In this document: in pieces, positions 31,650 to 41,244 of the stretch
Layout: each line of letters starts with the position of its first letter
Position numbering within the stretch: the stretch's first letter is position 1
Assembly: GCA_963755395.1 (NCBI GenBank)
Contig: CAVWJJ010000004.1
Location: forward strand, 769,253 to 833,252
DNA from: DAHVFK01 sp963755395
GTDB taxonomy: Bacteria > Pseudomonadota > Gammaproteobacteria > Burkholderiales > SG8-39
Reading direction: 5' to 3'
DNA length: 64,000 bases
Notes under the pieces: generated by a model
What the model saw: only the letters and a program-made list of their open reading frames with translations
The model's database searches: none
Told to the model about the DNA's origin: nothing
Translations under genes and position numbers: made by a program

Positions 31650-32117
31650 ATGCCAGTCGCAGACATCAACCACTATTTCGTGCGCGCCAACGACCTTGAG
31701 GCCACCCGGCGCTTCTACGTCGACGTGCTGGGCTTCGAAGTAATGCCGCGGCCGAACTTTCCGTTTCCGGGCTACTGGCTCGGGGTCAACGGCAAGATCC
31801 AGGTCCATATGGGGCCGCACGGCATTCCGAATTCCGAGCTGTACTACCTCGGCACGCCGGCCAACGCGAAGACCGACCAGTCCGGCGTGGTCGACCACAT
31901 CGCTTTCGCCGCGACCGAGCCGAAGGCCTTCGTCGAGCGCCTGCAGGGCAAGGGCGTCGCATACCGCCCGCGCTACCTGCCCGAGTCGAGCCTCTATCAG
32001 CTTTTCCTGCGCGACCCGAACGGGCTCATGATCGAGCTCAATTTCTTCGGCATCACCGACGCGCCCGAATGGGGCGGCGAGGACTACTCGAAGATGCCGC
32101 GCGTCGAAACGGCCTGA
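31650..32117 (+). CDS. VOC-family protein (glyoxalase/extradiol dioxygenase superfamily)
   Basis: This 155-residue protein has the vicinal-oxygen-chelate fold. Candidate metal ligands are H8 (INHYFVRAND), the histidine in VVDHIAFAA near residue 86 and the glutamate in LMIELNF near 132. The metal triad is therefore present. GGAGGG stands 8 bases before the ATG. It overlaps the following monooxygenase gene by one base. That pairing suggests oxidative ring or side-chain catabolism, but isomerase or lyase activity is equally possible. Confidence 0.83.
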   Translation: MPVADINHYFVRANDLEATRRFYVDVLGFEVMPRPNFPFPGYWLGVNGKIQVHMGPHGIPNSELYYLGTPANAKTDQSGVVDHIAFAATEPKAFVERLQGKGVAYRPRYLPESSLYQLFLRDPNGLMIELNFFGITDAPEWGGEDYSKMPRVETA

Positions 32118-33310
32118 TGGGGCGCGATTTCTCCGGCGTCTCGTACGCCGAGGCGCTCGCGCGCGCGCGCGCGCTGGTTCCGTCGCTGCGCAAGCGCGCC
32201 CCCGAAGCGGAGGAGGTGCGCCAGCTGCTGCCCGAGACCGAGGCCGAGCTGCATGCGAGCGGCCTGCTGCGCTTCGCGCAGCCCAGGCGCTGGGGCGGCA
32301 TGGAGCTCGACTACGTCGCGCTGTTCGACATCCCGGCCGAGGTCGGGCGCGGCTGCACCTCGACCGCCTGGAGCGTCGCCAACCTCGCGATCCATCACTG
32401 GATGCTCGCGCTGTACGAGGAGCGCGCGCAGGCCGAGGTCTGGCGCGAGAACCCGGACGCGATCATCGCCTCCGGCATCGCCTACCCGCAGGGCCGCGCC
32501 AAGCGCGTCAAGGGCGGCCTCGAGATCGGCGGTCACTGGAATTTCTCCAGCGGGGTCGACGGCAGCCACTGGAACATGCTCGCGGTGACGGTGCAGGACG
32601 GCGCCCAGGTGGTGGACCACTGCATGTGCCTGGTGCCGCGCAGCGACTACCAGGTGATCGACGACTGGCAGGTGCTCGGCATGCGCGGCACCGGCTCCAA
32701 GTCGGTCAAGACCAAGGACCTGTTCGTGCCCGCGCACCGCGCGCTGTCGATGTACCTCGCACGCGGGGGCGCCGACTTCCCGGGCGCGAGGACCAACCCC
32801 AACCCGCACTACCGCATTCCGCTCTCGGGCATGGGCTCGCACTGCATCGCCGGCGCGGCGGTGGGCAACGCGCAGGCGGCGCTCGAGCTCTCCTGCGACG
32901 CAGTCGGCGAGCGCAGCACAAATTACACCGCGGCACGCATGCGCGACTTCCAGACCGTGCAGCTACGCGTGGCCGCGGCCGGCGCGCGCATCGATGCCGC
33001 GCGCCTGATCGCGCGCAACGACTGCCTCGACGCGCAGGCGATCGCCGAGGCCGAGCGCGAGCCGAGCGTGGAAGAGAAGCTGCGCTGGAAGCGCAACATC
33101 GCCTACGCGGTCCAGCTTTGCACCGAGGCGGTCGATTCGCTGCACGGCATGGCGGGCGCGAAGGGAATCTACGACCACTACCCGATCCAGCGCCTGTTCC
33201 GCGACGCGCATTCGCTCATGGGCCACATCGGCTTTTCCTGGGACGCCCAGGGCGCGCCCTGGGGCCTGGTCGCGCTCGGTGGCGACTTCCCCGCTCCCCC
33301 GACCCTTTAA
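32117..33310 (+). CDS. Acyl-CoA dehydrogenase-fold flavin monooxygenase (HsaA/group D-like)
   Basis: This 397-residue protein has an acyl-CoA dehydrogenase fold, but its features point to two-component group D monooxygenases of the HsaA/HpaB-like type. These include the N-terminal LPETEAELHASGLLRFAQPRRWGG, the substrate segment GGHWNFSSGVDGSHW and a C-terminal HGMAGAKGIYDHYPIQRLFRDAH. Such enzymes use reduced flavin from a separate reductase to hydroxylate aromatic or steroid-derived rings. No flavin reductase is adjacent. Its ATG overlaps the VOC gene stop (TGATG). A REP-like palindrome follows directly after the stop. Confidence 0.82.
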   Translation: MGRDFSGVSYAEALARARALVPSLRKRAPEAEEVRQLLPETEAELHASGLLRFAQPRRWGGMELDYVALFDIPAEVGRGCTSTAWSVANLAIHHWMLALYEERAQAEVWRENPDAIIASGIAYPQGRAKRVKGGLEIGGHWNFSSGVDGSHWNMLAVTVQDGAQVVDHCMCLVPRSDYQVIDDWQVLGMRGTGSKSVKTKDLFVPAHRALSMYLARGGADFPGARTNPNPHYRIPLSGMGSHCIAGAAVGNAQAALELSCDAVGERSTNYTAARMRDFQTVQLRVAAAGARIDAARLIARNDCLDAQAIAEAEREPSVEEKLRWKRNIAYAVQLCTEAVDSLHGMAGAKGIYDHYPIQRLFRDAHSLMGHIGFSWDAQGAPWGLVALGGDFPAPPTL

Positions 33311-33330
33311 ACCGGGGTCAGACCCCGATT
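33311..33330. repeat. REP-like palindrome, copy A
   Basis: The 20-bp sequence ACCGGGGTCAGACCCCGATT is a near-perfect palindrome, GGGGTC-A-GACCCC. It fills the whole space between two convergent stop codons and could form a terminator-like hairpin for both. The same core occurs near 44.96, 45.01, 45.68, 45.73, 55.12, 55.15 and 55.94 kb, with a variant at 48.83 kb. Confidence 0.85.
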
Positions 33331-34189
33331 ATTCATTCCAGCTCATCGCGCCGGCCTGCGCGACGCTGCCGTCGGCCTTGCGCACCTCGGTCCTGGTGTG
33401 GGACTCGTCCGCCGCGGCGTGCGCCGTGATCGCCTCGCCGTCGAACACCGGCGCCTGGGCGCGGAATTCGAACGAGCGCGGCGTGCGGCGCTCCGCTTGC
33501 AGCCAGGCGAGCGTCGCCATCACGGTGGCCAGCAGCGGCCCGTGCACCACCAGACCGGGGTAGCCCTCGACTTCGAGGCAGTAGCGCCGGTCGTAGTGGA
33601 TGCGGTGGCTATTGAAGGTGAGCGCCGAGTAGCGAAACAGCAGCACGTCGTTCGGCACCAGCGCGCAGCGCGCGGGGTTCGCGCCGAGCGGCTCGCGCCA
33701 CACCGGCGGCTCGGCCGGCGGGCTGGGCTCGGCGCGCGCCGCGGGCGGCGCGTCGCGGTAGACAATGTCCTGGCCCTCGCGCATCAGCAGTGCGGCGCCG
33801 CTGCGCCATTCGTGCCGGACTTTGACGAACACCAGCGTTCCGCTCTTGCCCTGCTTCAGGTCGACCGACTCGACCTTCGAGTCGCGCCGCAGCGTCTCGC
33901 CCAGGCGCGGCGCGCGCAGCCACTCGAGCTGGCTGCCGGCCCACATCCGCCGCGGCAGCGGCACCGGCGGCAGGAAGCCTCCGCGCGCCGGGTGCCCGTC
34001 GGGCCCGGCCTCGCGCAGGAGCGACAGCGGCGTGGTGAAGATCCAGTGCCATAGCGGCGGCAGCTCGGCGCCATCGGTAAACGACGCCGGATCGAGGTCG
34101 AGGCTGGCCGCGAGCTGGCGCACGCGCGCAGGGTCGCAGTGGTCCTCTAGCGCTTCGCTGCGGCCGATCCAGGCGCGCAGATGATCGAT
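33329..34189 (-). CDS. FAS1-like/MaoC-fold dehydratase (mesaconyl-C4-CoA hydratase-like), start unresolved
   Basis: About 286 residues match the hot-dog-fold hydratases of the FAS1-like dehydratase family. The protein begins IDHLRAWIGRSE, has PPLPLW-like ELPPLWHWIFTTPLS, then RMWAGSQLEW. In the C-terminal half is the active-site segment FNSHRIHYDRRYC followed by YPGLVVHGPL. It should add water to an enoyl-CoA. No ATG, GTG or TTG lies in frame close to the usual N-terminus, and the frame stays open to 34483. An ATG in another frame at about 34215 suggests a lost or gained base near the start. The end given is the first conserved codon, not a verified start. Confidence 0.75.
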   Translation of the reverse strand: MDHLRAWIGRSEALEDHCDPARVRQLAASLDLDPASFTDGAELPPLWHWIFTTPLSLLREAGPDGHPARGGFLPPVPLPRRMWAGSQLEWLRAPRLGETLRRDSKVESVDLKQGKSGTLVFVKVRHEWRSGAALLMREGQDIVYRDAPPAARAEPSPPAEPPVWREPLGANPARCALVPNDVLLFRYSALTFNSHRIHYDRRYCLEVEGYPGLVVHGPLLATVMATLAWLQAERRTPRSFEFRAQAPVFDGEAITAHAAADESHTRTEVRKADGSVAQAGAMSWNE

Positions 34190-34334
34190 CTCAGGTCGCG
34201 GTGTGCACGGCGCATTATCTTCCGTTCCACAACTCCATGAACTGTAATCTCCAAGTTCGTGAACTGTTGGGCTTTTTGTTATGGCTGATTTTGTGTCACC
34301 ATGGCGTTTCTGACGTAATGGTAGGAGGCATGCC

Positions 34335-34589
34335 ATGAAGCGCATCGCCCTGTTTGCCGCCCTCGCCGCGCTGCTTGCCGCGCCCGCCTGGGCGCAGTCG
34401 ACGAAGGCCACCGGGCCGCTGAAGGTGGACGTCAAGCCCGAAGCCAAAGCCGACGCGAAGGCCGACGCGAAGACCGAGATCAAGCCCGTCGTGCGCCGCC
34501 TGGACGCGAAATCCTACGAGGACGCGCGCGAGTGCCTGGACCGGAAAACGAACGAGGAAATCATCGTCTGCGCGGAGAAGTTCCTCTAG
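34335..34589 (+). CDS. Small secreted protein with lysine/alanine repeats, unknown
   Basis: This 84-residue protein has a clear signal peptide (MKRIALFAALAALLAAPAWA, cut before QS). A low-complexity KADAKADAKTE stretch follows, and a C-terminal part has two cysteines (RECLDRKTNEEIIVCAEKFL) that could form a disulfide. GGAGG lies 8 bases before the ATG. I recognise no family. The AT-richer 145-bp spacer upstream (34190-34334) contains no other gene and probably holds the promoter. Confidence 0.75.
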   Translation: MKRIALFAALAALLAAPAWAQSTKATGPLKVDVKPEAKADAKADAKTEIKPVVRRLDAKSYEDARECLDRKTNEEIIVCAEKFL

Positions 34590-34700
34590 CCGTCAGCTTG
34601 GTGTCAACCGGCCGCCCCAGCCGCGCGTTGTAGCTCCCACGGTGCGAATCCTTTCGCGCCGCAAAACATTGTTTTGATTGATCAATAAGGGGAGCAAGAC

Positions 34701-34895
34701 ATGAAGAGCATCATTGCAGCGCTTTGCCTGGCGTTCGCCGCTTCGTCGGTTGCCGTGGCGGCCGAGAAGAAGGCCCCGAGTCCGAAGCAGCAGGCGCAGC
34801 AGCAGAGGATGAAGGACTGCAACAAGCAGGCGGGCGAGAAGAAGCTCAAAGGCGACGCGCGCAAGAAGTTCATGAGCGGCTGCCTCAAAGGCTGA
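34701..34895 (+). CDS. psiF: PsiF repeat-containing secreted protein
   Basis: This 64-residue protein has a signal peptide (MKSIIAALCLAFAASSVAVA). One PsiF repeat follows, RMKDCNKQAGEKKLKGDARKKFMSGCLKG, recognisable from its two cysteines and KGDARKKFMSxCL motif. E. coli PsiF has two repeats and is induced by phosphate starvation; its function is unproven. The gene is followed within 45 bp by a strong intrinsic terminator. The symbol is given by domain only. Confidence 0.85.
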   Translation: MKSIIAALCLAFAASSVAVAAEKKAPSPKQQAQQQRMKDCNKQAGEKKLKGDARKKFMSGCLKG

Positions 34896-34938
34896 AGCCC
34901 CGAAGCAGGGCTGAGCGCTCAAGCAGCAGGTTTCGGCC

Positions 34939-34977
34939 AAAGGAGGGCCCCGGTTCGCCGCGGCCCTCCTTTGTTTT
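34939..34977 (+). terminator. Intrinsic terminator after psiF
   Basis: A perfect 11-bp stem, AAAGGAGGGCC at 34939-34949 pairing with GGCCCTCCTTT at 34962-34972, is followed by GTTTT. It ends transcription of psiF and, read from the other side, lies just beyond the stop of the leftward response regulator gene, so it may serve both. Confidence 0.85.
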
Positions 34978-34987
34978 GCCGGCCTCC

Positions 34988-35656
34988 TCAGCCGCGCACG
35001 CGGCCGAGGGATCTTCGCGGCACGAAGCGCGCCAGGCCGCGCGACGGGCTCTGATGGCGCGTCGAGTAGGCGAGTGAGCGCGCGACGCGGGTGCGCGGCG
35101 CGGGCTTTGCCGCCGCGCCCGCGGCAAGCTGCATCAGGGTCTGCTTTTCGCGCTCGCGCTCGCGCAGCTCGCGCGCCGAATTCTCCACGATCTGCTCCAG
35201 CAGCTTCTGGCGGTCTTCCAGCGCGAGCTGCTGGCGCCTGAGCGTGAGCAGGTTGCGGCAGCGCGCCATGCATTCGCGCACGTCGACCGGCTTGGTCAGG
35301 AAGTCGGTGATGCCGGCGTCGAGCGCCTTGTAGCGCACCTCGGGCTCGTCGTTCACGGTCACCATCACGAGCGGCACGTGCTCGTAGCCGGGCATCGCGC
35401 GCAGGCGCCGCACCAGCTCGGTGCCGTTCATCTCGGGCATCGCGAAATCGACCAGCACCAGGTCGGCGACGTGGCGCGTCGCCCACACGATGGCGTCGAT
35501 CGGGCGCGCGAAGGACTTCACCATGATGCGCTGGTCGAGGGTGCGCAGGACCTGTTCGAGGATGGCGCGGCTGGTCGACTGGTCGTCGACCACCATCACG
35601 GTGCTGCTCGCCAGCGGCACGACCGTGGATTTGATGCTGGCCTGAGGCTCGCCCAT
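34988..35656 (-). CDS. Response regulator with receiver domain and coiled-coil tail
   Basis: About 222 residues. A CheY-like receiver (about 20-140) has acidic residues in VVDDQSTSR, the phospho-acceptor aspartate in LVLVDFAMPEMNG, and the conserved lysine in FLTKPVD. A long charged helix (LALEDRQKLLEQIVENSARELREREREK, abbreviated here by its ends) and a basic tail follow, with no recognised output domain. The ATG is preceded by GAAGAAGAGGG. The gene lies 35 bp downstream of the large SARP-like regulator on the same strand, so the two may share a signalling role. No kinase gene adjoins. Confidence 0.85.
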   Translation of the reverse strand: MGEPQASIKSTVVPLASSTVMVVDDQSTSRAILEQVLRTLDQRIMVKSFARPIDAIVWATRHVADLVLVDFAMPEMNGTELVRRLRAMPGYEHVPLVMVTVNDEPEVRYKALDAGITDFLTKPVDVRECMARCRNLLTLRRQQLALEDRQKLLEQIVENSARELREREREKQTLMQLAAGAAAKPAPRTRVARSLAYSTRHQSPSRGLARFVPRRSLGRVRG

Positions 35657-35691
35657 CCCTCTTCTTCTGGTGGCTGAATTTCGCTTCGAGG

Positions 35692-38600
35692 TTACGCTGC
35701 GCTGCGGGTGCTGTCCAGCCCGCGGCGCGCGTGGTGCTCGCAACGGGCGGCATCCAGAGGCTGGCCCGCCGTGCGGAATCCGCGCGCCGCGGCCGCGAAG
35801 CGCGCCGCAACGGCGTCGACCTCGCCGCGCGCCTGCGCGACATGGGCGTGTACTTCATCCAGCGCCGCATGCCACGCAGGCAGGCGCATGACCACGGTGG
35901 CGAGAAACTCGACCGCCTGCTCGTAGCGCCGGGCGAGATCGAGCTGGCCGCGCTCGCGCGGCCGCGATGGCGGCCGGCACGGCGAAGGTGATGCGGCATC
36001 CCGGGCACGTCTCGAGCGGGCCGCGCACCGCCTGCTGCGCGTGCTCCAGCGCGGACAGCGCCGCGTGCGGATCGGCGGCGAGGGCAATGCGCGTGCCGTA
36101 GATTCTGTCGAGCAGGTGAAATCCCATATCGGTCTGGCGCGCGAGATCGAGCGCCTCATCGAGCAGCTCGGCTGCCGCGTCGCGCCGGCCGCGATACAGC
36201 GCAAGCTCCGCCCGCCGCTGCAGCGCGAGCGCTTCTCCCGTCACGCCGCCGATCGCCCGATGCAGCCGGCCGCCGAGCGCCAGGTGCTCCTCGGCCGCGT
36301 CCAGGTCTCCGGCGAGCAGCTCCGCCTCGCCGCGCAAGGTCACGCCGAAGGCGTGGCCGCGCGCCGCGCCGAGGCGCCGCGCCTCCGCGGCGAGCGCGTC
36401 GGCGAACGAAATGACTTCGGGATACGGCTTCGCGCCGTAGAGGAAGCGCTGCGTGATGCAGAGCTGGCCGTCGAACACGCGCAGGGCGAGATGCGGCAGA
36501 TGGTGCGTGTCGTGCAGATCCGCCCAGACGCTGCCGTGCAGCTCGCCGCGCGCATGCGCGGCAGCGGCCTGAGCCCAGGACGCGACCACGATCGCGGCCG
36601 TGTCGCCCGTCTCGAGCGCGAGCCGGCGCGACTCGGCGGCCTTGAGCGTGCCCACGGCCGGATCGCCGAAGCCGAGCGCGGCGGCGCCGCTGTAGGTCAG
36701 GGCCTCGGCCAGGCGCCCGTCCGTGGTGGCCGGTCTCAGGCCCTCGAGCGCCCGCAGCGCTCCCTTCGGATCGCCCTGCTTGAGCTGGGCGAGTGCGCCT
36801 TTGGCGCGCAGGTCCTGGGCAGCCGGATCTTGCGCCGCGGCCGCCGCGGACCTGTACGCGGCCACTGCCGCCGGATCGGCGACGGCGTCGAGCGCTTCGG
36901 CTCGGCACCGCAGCGCCTCCGGGTGAGCCGGGTCGTAGGCCAGCACGGGCTCCAGGTGCCGCAAGGCGTCGATGAACGCGCCGAGCCGGATCGCCTCGCG
37001 CGCCGCGAAGATCAGCCAATGCACCGCCTCGGCAGGGATTGCGCCCGCCAGCCAGTGGCGCGCGATCACCGCCGGCGATGCGCCGAGCCGTTCCAGGCGC
37101 CGGGCCGCGTCGCGATGCACCGCGAGCCGCTGATGCGGCGCGATCTGTTCGAGCAGCGCCTGGCGCACCAGGTCGTGCCGGAAGCGGTAGTGCGTGCCCG
37201 CGACGACCAGCACCTGCGCGCTGAGCGCGCGATCCAGCAGCGCGAATGTGCCGGCCTCGTCATGCGGCGAAAGCGCGCAGATGAGCGGCGTGTCGAGATC
37301 GTCGCCGGCGAGCGCAAGGCTCCTGAGCAGCTGCATCGCCTCGTAGTCGACGTCGCACAGACGCGCGGTGATCGCCTCGCGGACGTTCGCCGGCAGGCCC
37401 GGGCGCTCGCCCGGAGCGGCGCAGCGGGCGAGCTCCAGGGCGGCGAACGGGTTGCCTTGCGAGAGCCGGACGATGCGCTCGACGAGCGCGGCGTCAAGCG
37501 GCTGCGGCGCGGCGTGCGCGACGAGGCCGGCGGCGTCCTCGTCGGCCAGCGGGCCGAGATCGATTGCCGTCAGGCGGCCGCTCGCGACCAGACGCGCCAC
37601 GCCGCTTGCGAGGCTCGACTGCTCGGGCGGCGGGCGGAACGCGAACGCGATGGCAACCGGACGCCCGGTCAGCGCCATTTCCAGCAGCGCTTCGGCATCC
37701 GATTCGTCGATCAAATGCGCGTCGTCGACCTGCACCAGGACCGGACCGCCTTTGGACGCCGACACCAGCGCACGCCGGAACGCGCCGATCACCTGATGGC
37801 GCCCAAGCGGCCCCCGCACCTCGGGGGTCGGGGCGCTGTGCGAGCCGAGCATCGCAAGCACCAATCGCGCCGGCTCGCCCACGGCCTCGAGCACGGACCG
37901 GTTCTCGCGCACCAGCCGCTCGACGATGGATGCGATCACCGCGTAGGGGCGGTCCGGCTGCAGCGCTTCGACGCTCACGACGGTCCAGCCGCGCTCCTGC
38001 GCCGCCGCGCCGAGCGCGCGGCAAAAGGCGGATTTGCCGATGCCGGCTGGTCCGCGCACCGCCAGGCCGCCGCGGCGCGCTTGCGCCGGGGCGCCCAGCC
38101 ATGCGGCGGCCTGCGCGAGCTCCATCTGCCGGCCGACCAAAGCGGGTCCCGGCTGACGCAAGCCCGCCACGCATTCGCCGTACAGCGCCTCGGTTTCCGG
38201 GTCGGGCGCCACGCCCAGCGCCTGCTGCAGCGCGCTCTTCAGGCGCGCGTACCAGCGGATCGCCGCCGGACGATTGCCCGCGGCGAGCTCGCGCCGCATC
38301 AGCTCGCGATGCGCCGGCTCGTCGGTAGGCTCGGCCTGCGCGAGCCGTTCCCATTGCGCGCTTGCACGCAGCAGCTCCAGATACCGCGCACGCAGCCGCG
38401 AACGTGCGCTTTCAGTCCACGCTTCGTACTGCGCGCCGGGCAGCAGCTCGCCGCCGTAGGCGCGCGCCGCTTCAGCGCAGGCCGCCGCATCGCGCCGCGC
38501 CAGGGCGTGGTCGGCGAGCTGCTCGAAGCGCACTGCGTCGACCGCGACAGTGCTCGAAGGACACAACGCGACCTGGCCGCCCTGGAGGCGCACTGCGTCC

Positions 38601-38872
38601 CGGAAACCGAGCGCCCGGCGCGCGTGGTGCGCGGCTTTGCGCAGGTTGGCGGCGCCCGCCTCGGGGTCGAGCTGCGGCCAGAGCGCGTCGATGACCTGCT
38701 CCCGCAGCAAGCGATGCCCGTCGGCCAGGCTCAGCAGCTGCACCAGGTGCGCGGCGCGCAGGCCCGGCCAACCCTCGGGCGCGAGCTCGACGCCGTCGAG
38801 CGCGACCGCGAAGCCGCCCAGGACGCGGACGTCCACATGATGGAGGGTGCTCGTCGCTGCGGCGCCTGCCAT
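35692..38872 (-). CDS. SARP/BTAD-type transcriptional regulator with AAA ATPase and TPR-like region, one frame break near 35957
   Basis: About 1,060 residues. The N-terminal OmpR-like winged helix (VRVLGGFAVALDG to about residue 95, with LWPQLDPEAGAANLRKA) is followed by the bacterial transcriptional activation domain to about 240. An ATPase comes next, with Walker A GPAGIGKSAFCRAL and Walker B VLVQVDDAHLIDE. The rest is a long helical-repeat region. The last 90 residues (RGQLDLARRYEQAVEFL onward) continue in another frame after about 35957. The ATG at 38872 has AGAGGA upstream; a TTG start at 38905 is possible. Such ATPase activators sense a ligand or partner and turn on nearby genes. The targets are unknown. 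Confidence 0.83.
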
Positions 38873-39007
38873 AGGGCGAAAGTGTCCTCTGAAAGGTACC
38901 GGCAAACAAGCGCAAGGAACGTTTCAGGAACGCGGCTTCGCCATCCTCGGCGTGCGCAGGTCGCACTCGCGCGGCCTGACCGACCTCAACCGATAGGAGA
39001 CTTCACC

Positions 39008-39376
39008 ATGGCCGAAGCAACCAAGGAACTGGTCGTCCTGATGACCAAGGGCGCCGATCACGAACTTTCGTCCGTTGCCTTTACCGTCGCCAACGGCGGC
39101 GTCACGGCGGGCCTGAAGGTCTACGCGTTTCTCACCAGCGGATCGGTGGACCTGGTGCGCAGGCGCGCCGCCGACCTGCCGCACGTGCCGCCGCTCGACC
39201 CGCTCAAGGCGCTGATCGACGATTTCCTGCGCCGCGGGGGCACGATCTGGGCCTGCCCGCCGTGCGTCAAGGCGCGCGGCTACGCGCAGGAGGACCTGAT
39301 CGAGGGCGTGAAAATCCAGGGCGCGAGCGCCATGCACGAGCGGCTGGCGGCCGGCGCGGCGTCGCTGAGTTTCTAA
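39008..39376 (+). CDS. DsrE/DsrF-family protein
   Basis: This 122-residue protein has the DsrE-like fold (LVVLMTKGADHELSSVAFTVANGG at the start, LIDDFLRRGG in the middle). A cysteine pair in WACPPCVKARGY marks it as a possible sulfur-carrying or persulfide protein. AGGAGA is 8 bases before the ATG. The gene diverges from the SARP regulator and converges on the OYE gene, overlapping its stop by 4 bases. Its regulation by the SARP protein is only a guess from position. Confidence 0.83.
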   Translation: MAEATKELVVLMTKGADHELSSVAFTVANGGVTAGLKVYAFLTSGSVDLVRRRAADLPHVPPLDPLKALIDDFLRRGGTIWACPPCVKARGYAQEDLIEGVKIQGASAMHERLAAGAASLSF

Positions 39377-40515
39377 TCCGCGCCGAAGGTCGAGGGCTGC
39401 ACCTGCGGCGCGCTGGCCGCGCGGCGCGCGAGCCACCAGCCCGCGGCCGGCGGCACCACGGCGAAGGACTGCTCGGCGCCGAGCTTGCGCGCGGCGTCGA
39501 GCGGCCAGTTCGGGTTGTAGAGCATCTCGCGCGCGAGCGCGACGAGGTCGGCGCGGCCCTCGGCCAGGATCTTCTCGGCCTGGTGCGCGTGCACGATCAG
39601 GCCGACCGCCATGGTCGCGATGCCGGCTTCCTTCCTTATCTTTTCGGCGTACGGCACCTGGTAGCCGTAGGCCGGCGCGAGCGCCGGCGGCTTGGGCGTG
39701 AGGCCGCCCGAGCTGCAGTCGATCACGTCCACGCCGAGCGCCTTCACCGCCTTCGCCAGCGCGACGCTCTGCTGCGGGCCCCAGCCAGAGTCGTCCTCGG
39801 CCGAGACGCGCAGGAACAGCGGCTTGTCTTCGGGCCAGCTCGTGCGCACCGCCTCGCACACCTCGAGCGCGAAGCGCATGCGCCCGGCTTCGGAACCGCC
39901 GTACTCGTCGCCGCGCGTGTTCGACGCGGGCGACAGGAACTGGTGGATCAGGAAGCCGTGCGCGCCGTGGATCTCGACCGCGTCGAAGCCGGCCGCATGC
40001 GCGCGCGCCGCGGCGCGGCCCCAACGCTCGGCAATGGCGCGGATCTCGGCGCGCTCGAGCGCACGCGGGACGCTCGAAGCCGCGTCGAACGCGATCGCGC
40101 TCGGCGCCACCAGCTCCCAGGCGTCCCAGTCGGTGATCGCGTCAGACCTGCGCAGCGGCTGGCCGCCCTCCCATGGGCGCTGGATGCGCGACTTCCTGCC
40201 CGAATGGCCGAGCTGGATCCCGGCCGCCGCGCCGCAGGAGTGCACGAAGTCCGCGCAGCGCGCGAGCGCCGGCACGAACTTGTCGTCCCACAGCCCGAGG
40301 TCGCCCAGCGTGCCGCAGCCGCGGCGCTCGATCTTGGTCGACTCCATCATCACCAGCCCCGCGCCGCCGGCGGCGTAGCGCCCGGCGTTCATCAGGTGCC
40401 AGTCGGTGGCGAAGCCCTCCACCCCGGCGTACTGGTGCATCGGCGCTGTCACGACGCGGTTCTTGAGCGTGAGCGCGCGCAGCGGGAGCGGGGTGAAAAG
40501 CAGAGGCTGGTCCAT
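39373..40515 (-). CDS. Old yellow enzyme-family NADH:flavin oxidoreductase
   Basis: This 380-residue FMN enzyme of the YqjM class has TPLPLRALTLKNRVVTAPMHQYA at the start. It also has QLGHSGRKS, HGAHGFLIHQFLSPASNTR with the histidine pair-type region, and DEYGGSEAGRMRF. It reduces activated carbon-carbon double bonds with NAD(P)H. The ATG at 40515 is preceded by AGGAAAGAAG; a GTG eight codons upstream is possible. It lies 20 bp downstream of the SRAP gene on the same strand. Confidence 0.9.
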   Translation of the reverse strand: MDQPLLFTPLPLRALTLKNRVVTAPMHQYAGVEGFATDWHLMNAGRYAAGGAGLVMMESTKIERRGCGTLGDLGLWDDKFVPALARCADFVHSCGAAAGIQLGHSGRKSRIQRPWEGGQPLRRSDAITDWDAWELVAPSAIAFDAASSVPRALERAEIRAIAERWGRAAARAHAAGFDAVEIHGAHGFLIHQFLSPASNTRGDEYGGSEAGRMRFALEVCEAVRTSWPEDKPLFLRVSAEDDSGWGPQQSVALAKAVKALGVDVIDCSSGGLTPKPPALAPAYGYQVPYAEKIRKEAGIATMAVGLIVHAHQAEKILAEGRADLVALAREMLYNPNWPLDAARKLGAEQSFAVVPPAAGWWLARRAASAPQVQPSTFGAD

Positions 40516-40535
40516 GAAGAGATCTTCTTTCCTGT

Positions 40536-41219
40536 TCACAGTGGAGCGATGAGCGCCGGGTCGTCGTTCTTGGCCGAGTTGAGCTTCGTGCTCACCGCGT
40601 AGTGGGCGAAATTCGACTGGGCGAGTTTTACCATGCCGGCCACCTCGTCGGGCTGATCGACGTCCGCCCGCACCCAGCGCAGCAGCAGCTCGTCAGGCAG
40701 CACGACCGGCATGCGGTCGTGGACCTCCGCCACCGACGCGGCGGCCGCGCGGGTGAGGATGGCGCAGGTGAGCTGCGCCGCGGGCGAGGTCTCCAGCAGC
40801 CCGGCGAAGCACACCGGCCTGCGGTCGCGGCGAAAGATGTAGTGCGGCTGCTTGTAGGCCCTGCTCTCGCCGCTCGGCGGATCGGTCCGCTGCGCCGCCT
40901 GCCACTCGTACCAGCCCTCGGCCGGGATCAGGCAGCGCGAGTGGCGCCAGGCGTGGCGCCACATCGGCTTGGCCGCCGCTTCTTCGGCGCGTGCGTTGAT
41001 CGAATACGTCGGCGGTTTGTCCTGCTTCCACCAGGACGGAATCAGCCCCCAGCGCGCCTCGGCCAGCTCGAGCCCGCCAGAGCTGCCCTGGACCAGGATC
41101 GGGATCCCGCTCGTCGGCAGGACGTTGAAGCGCCGCCCGAACGGGTTGCCGTTGCCGCGCCCGACCTGCCAGGCGCGCTCGATCGCGGCGCGCTCGGGGC
41201 TGACGTATCGTCCGCACAT
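40536..41219 (-). CDS. yedK: SOS response-associated peptidase (SRAP, YedK/HMCES family)
   Basis: This 227-residue protein has all signature residues. The catalytic cysteine is at position 2 (MCGRYVSP) and becomes the N-terminus. The family also shows NVLPTSGIPIL, the glutamate in PAEGWYEW and the histidine in VHDRMPVVL. SRAP proteins crosslink to abasic sites in single-stranded DNA and protect them during replication. No LexA box is obvious in the 25-bp gap to the divergent P450 gene. Confidence 0.92.
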   Translation of the reverse strand: MCGRYVSPERAAIERAWQVGRGNGNPFGRRFNVLPTSGIPILVQGSSGGLELAEARWGLIPSWWKQDKPPTYSINARAEEAAAKPMWRHAWRHSRCLIPAEGWYEWQAAQRTDPPSGESRAYKQPHYIFRRDRRPVCFAGLLETSPAAQLTCAILTRAAAASVAEVHDRMPVVLPDELLLRWVRADVDQPDEVAGMVKLAQSNFAHYAVSTKLNSAKNDDPALIAPL

Positions 41220-41244
41220 GGCCCTGCATCATAATGGAGCTGCG

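Noticed and set aside
32158..32180. CG-alternating run in the monooxygenase gene as a regulatory repeat
   Set aside because: It is coding (alternating alanine and arginine codons) and fits the protein well.
34593..34987. Leftward frame covering psiF and its terminator
   Set aside because: No recognisable protein, and the region is better explained by psiF and an intrinsic terminator.
36041..38900. A reading frame of more than 1,100 codons running rightward through the SARP region
   Set aside because: It is the reverse of the regulator gene, with composition typical of GC-rich antisense frames. Only its last 123 codons (39008-39376) form a recognisable DsrE gene.
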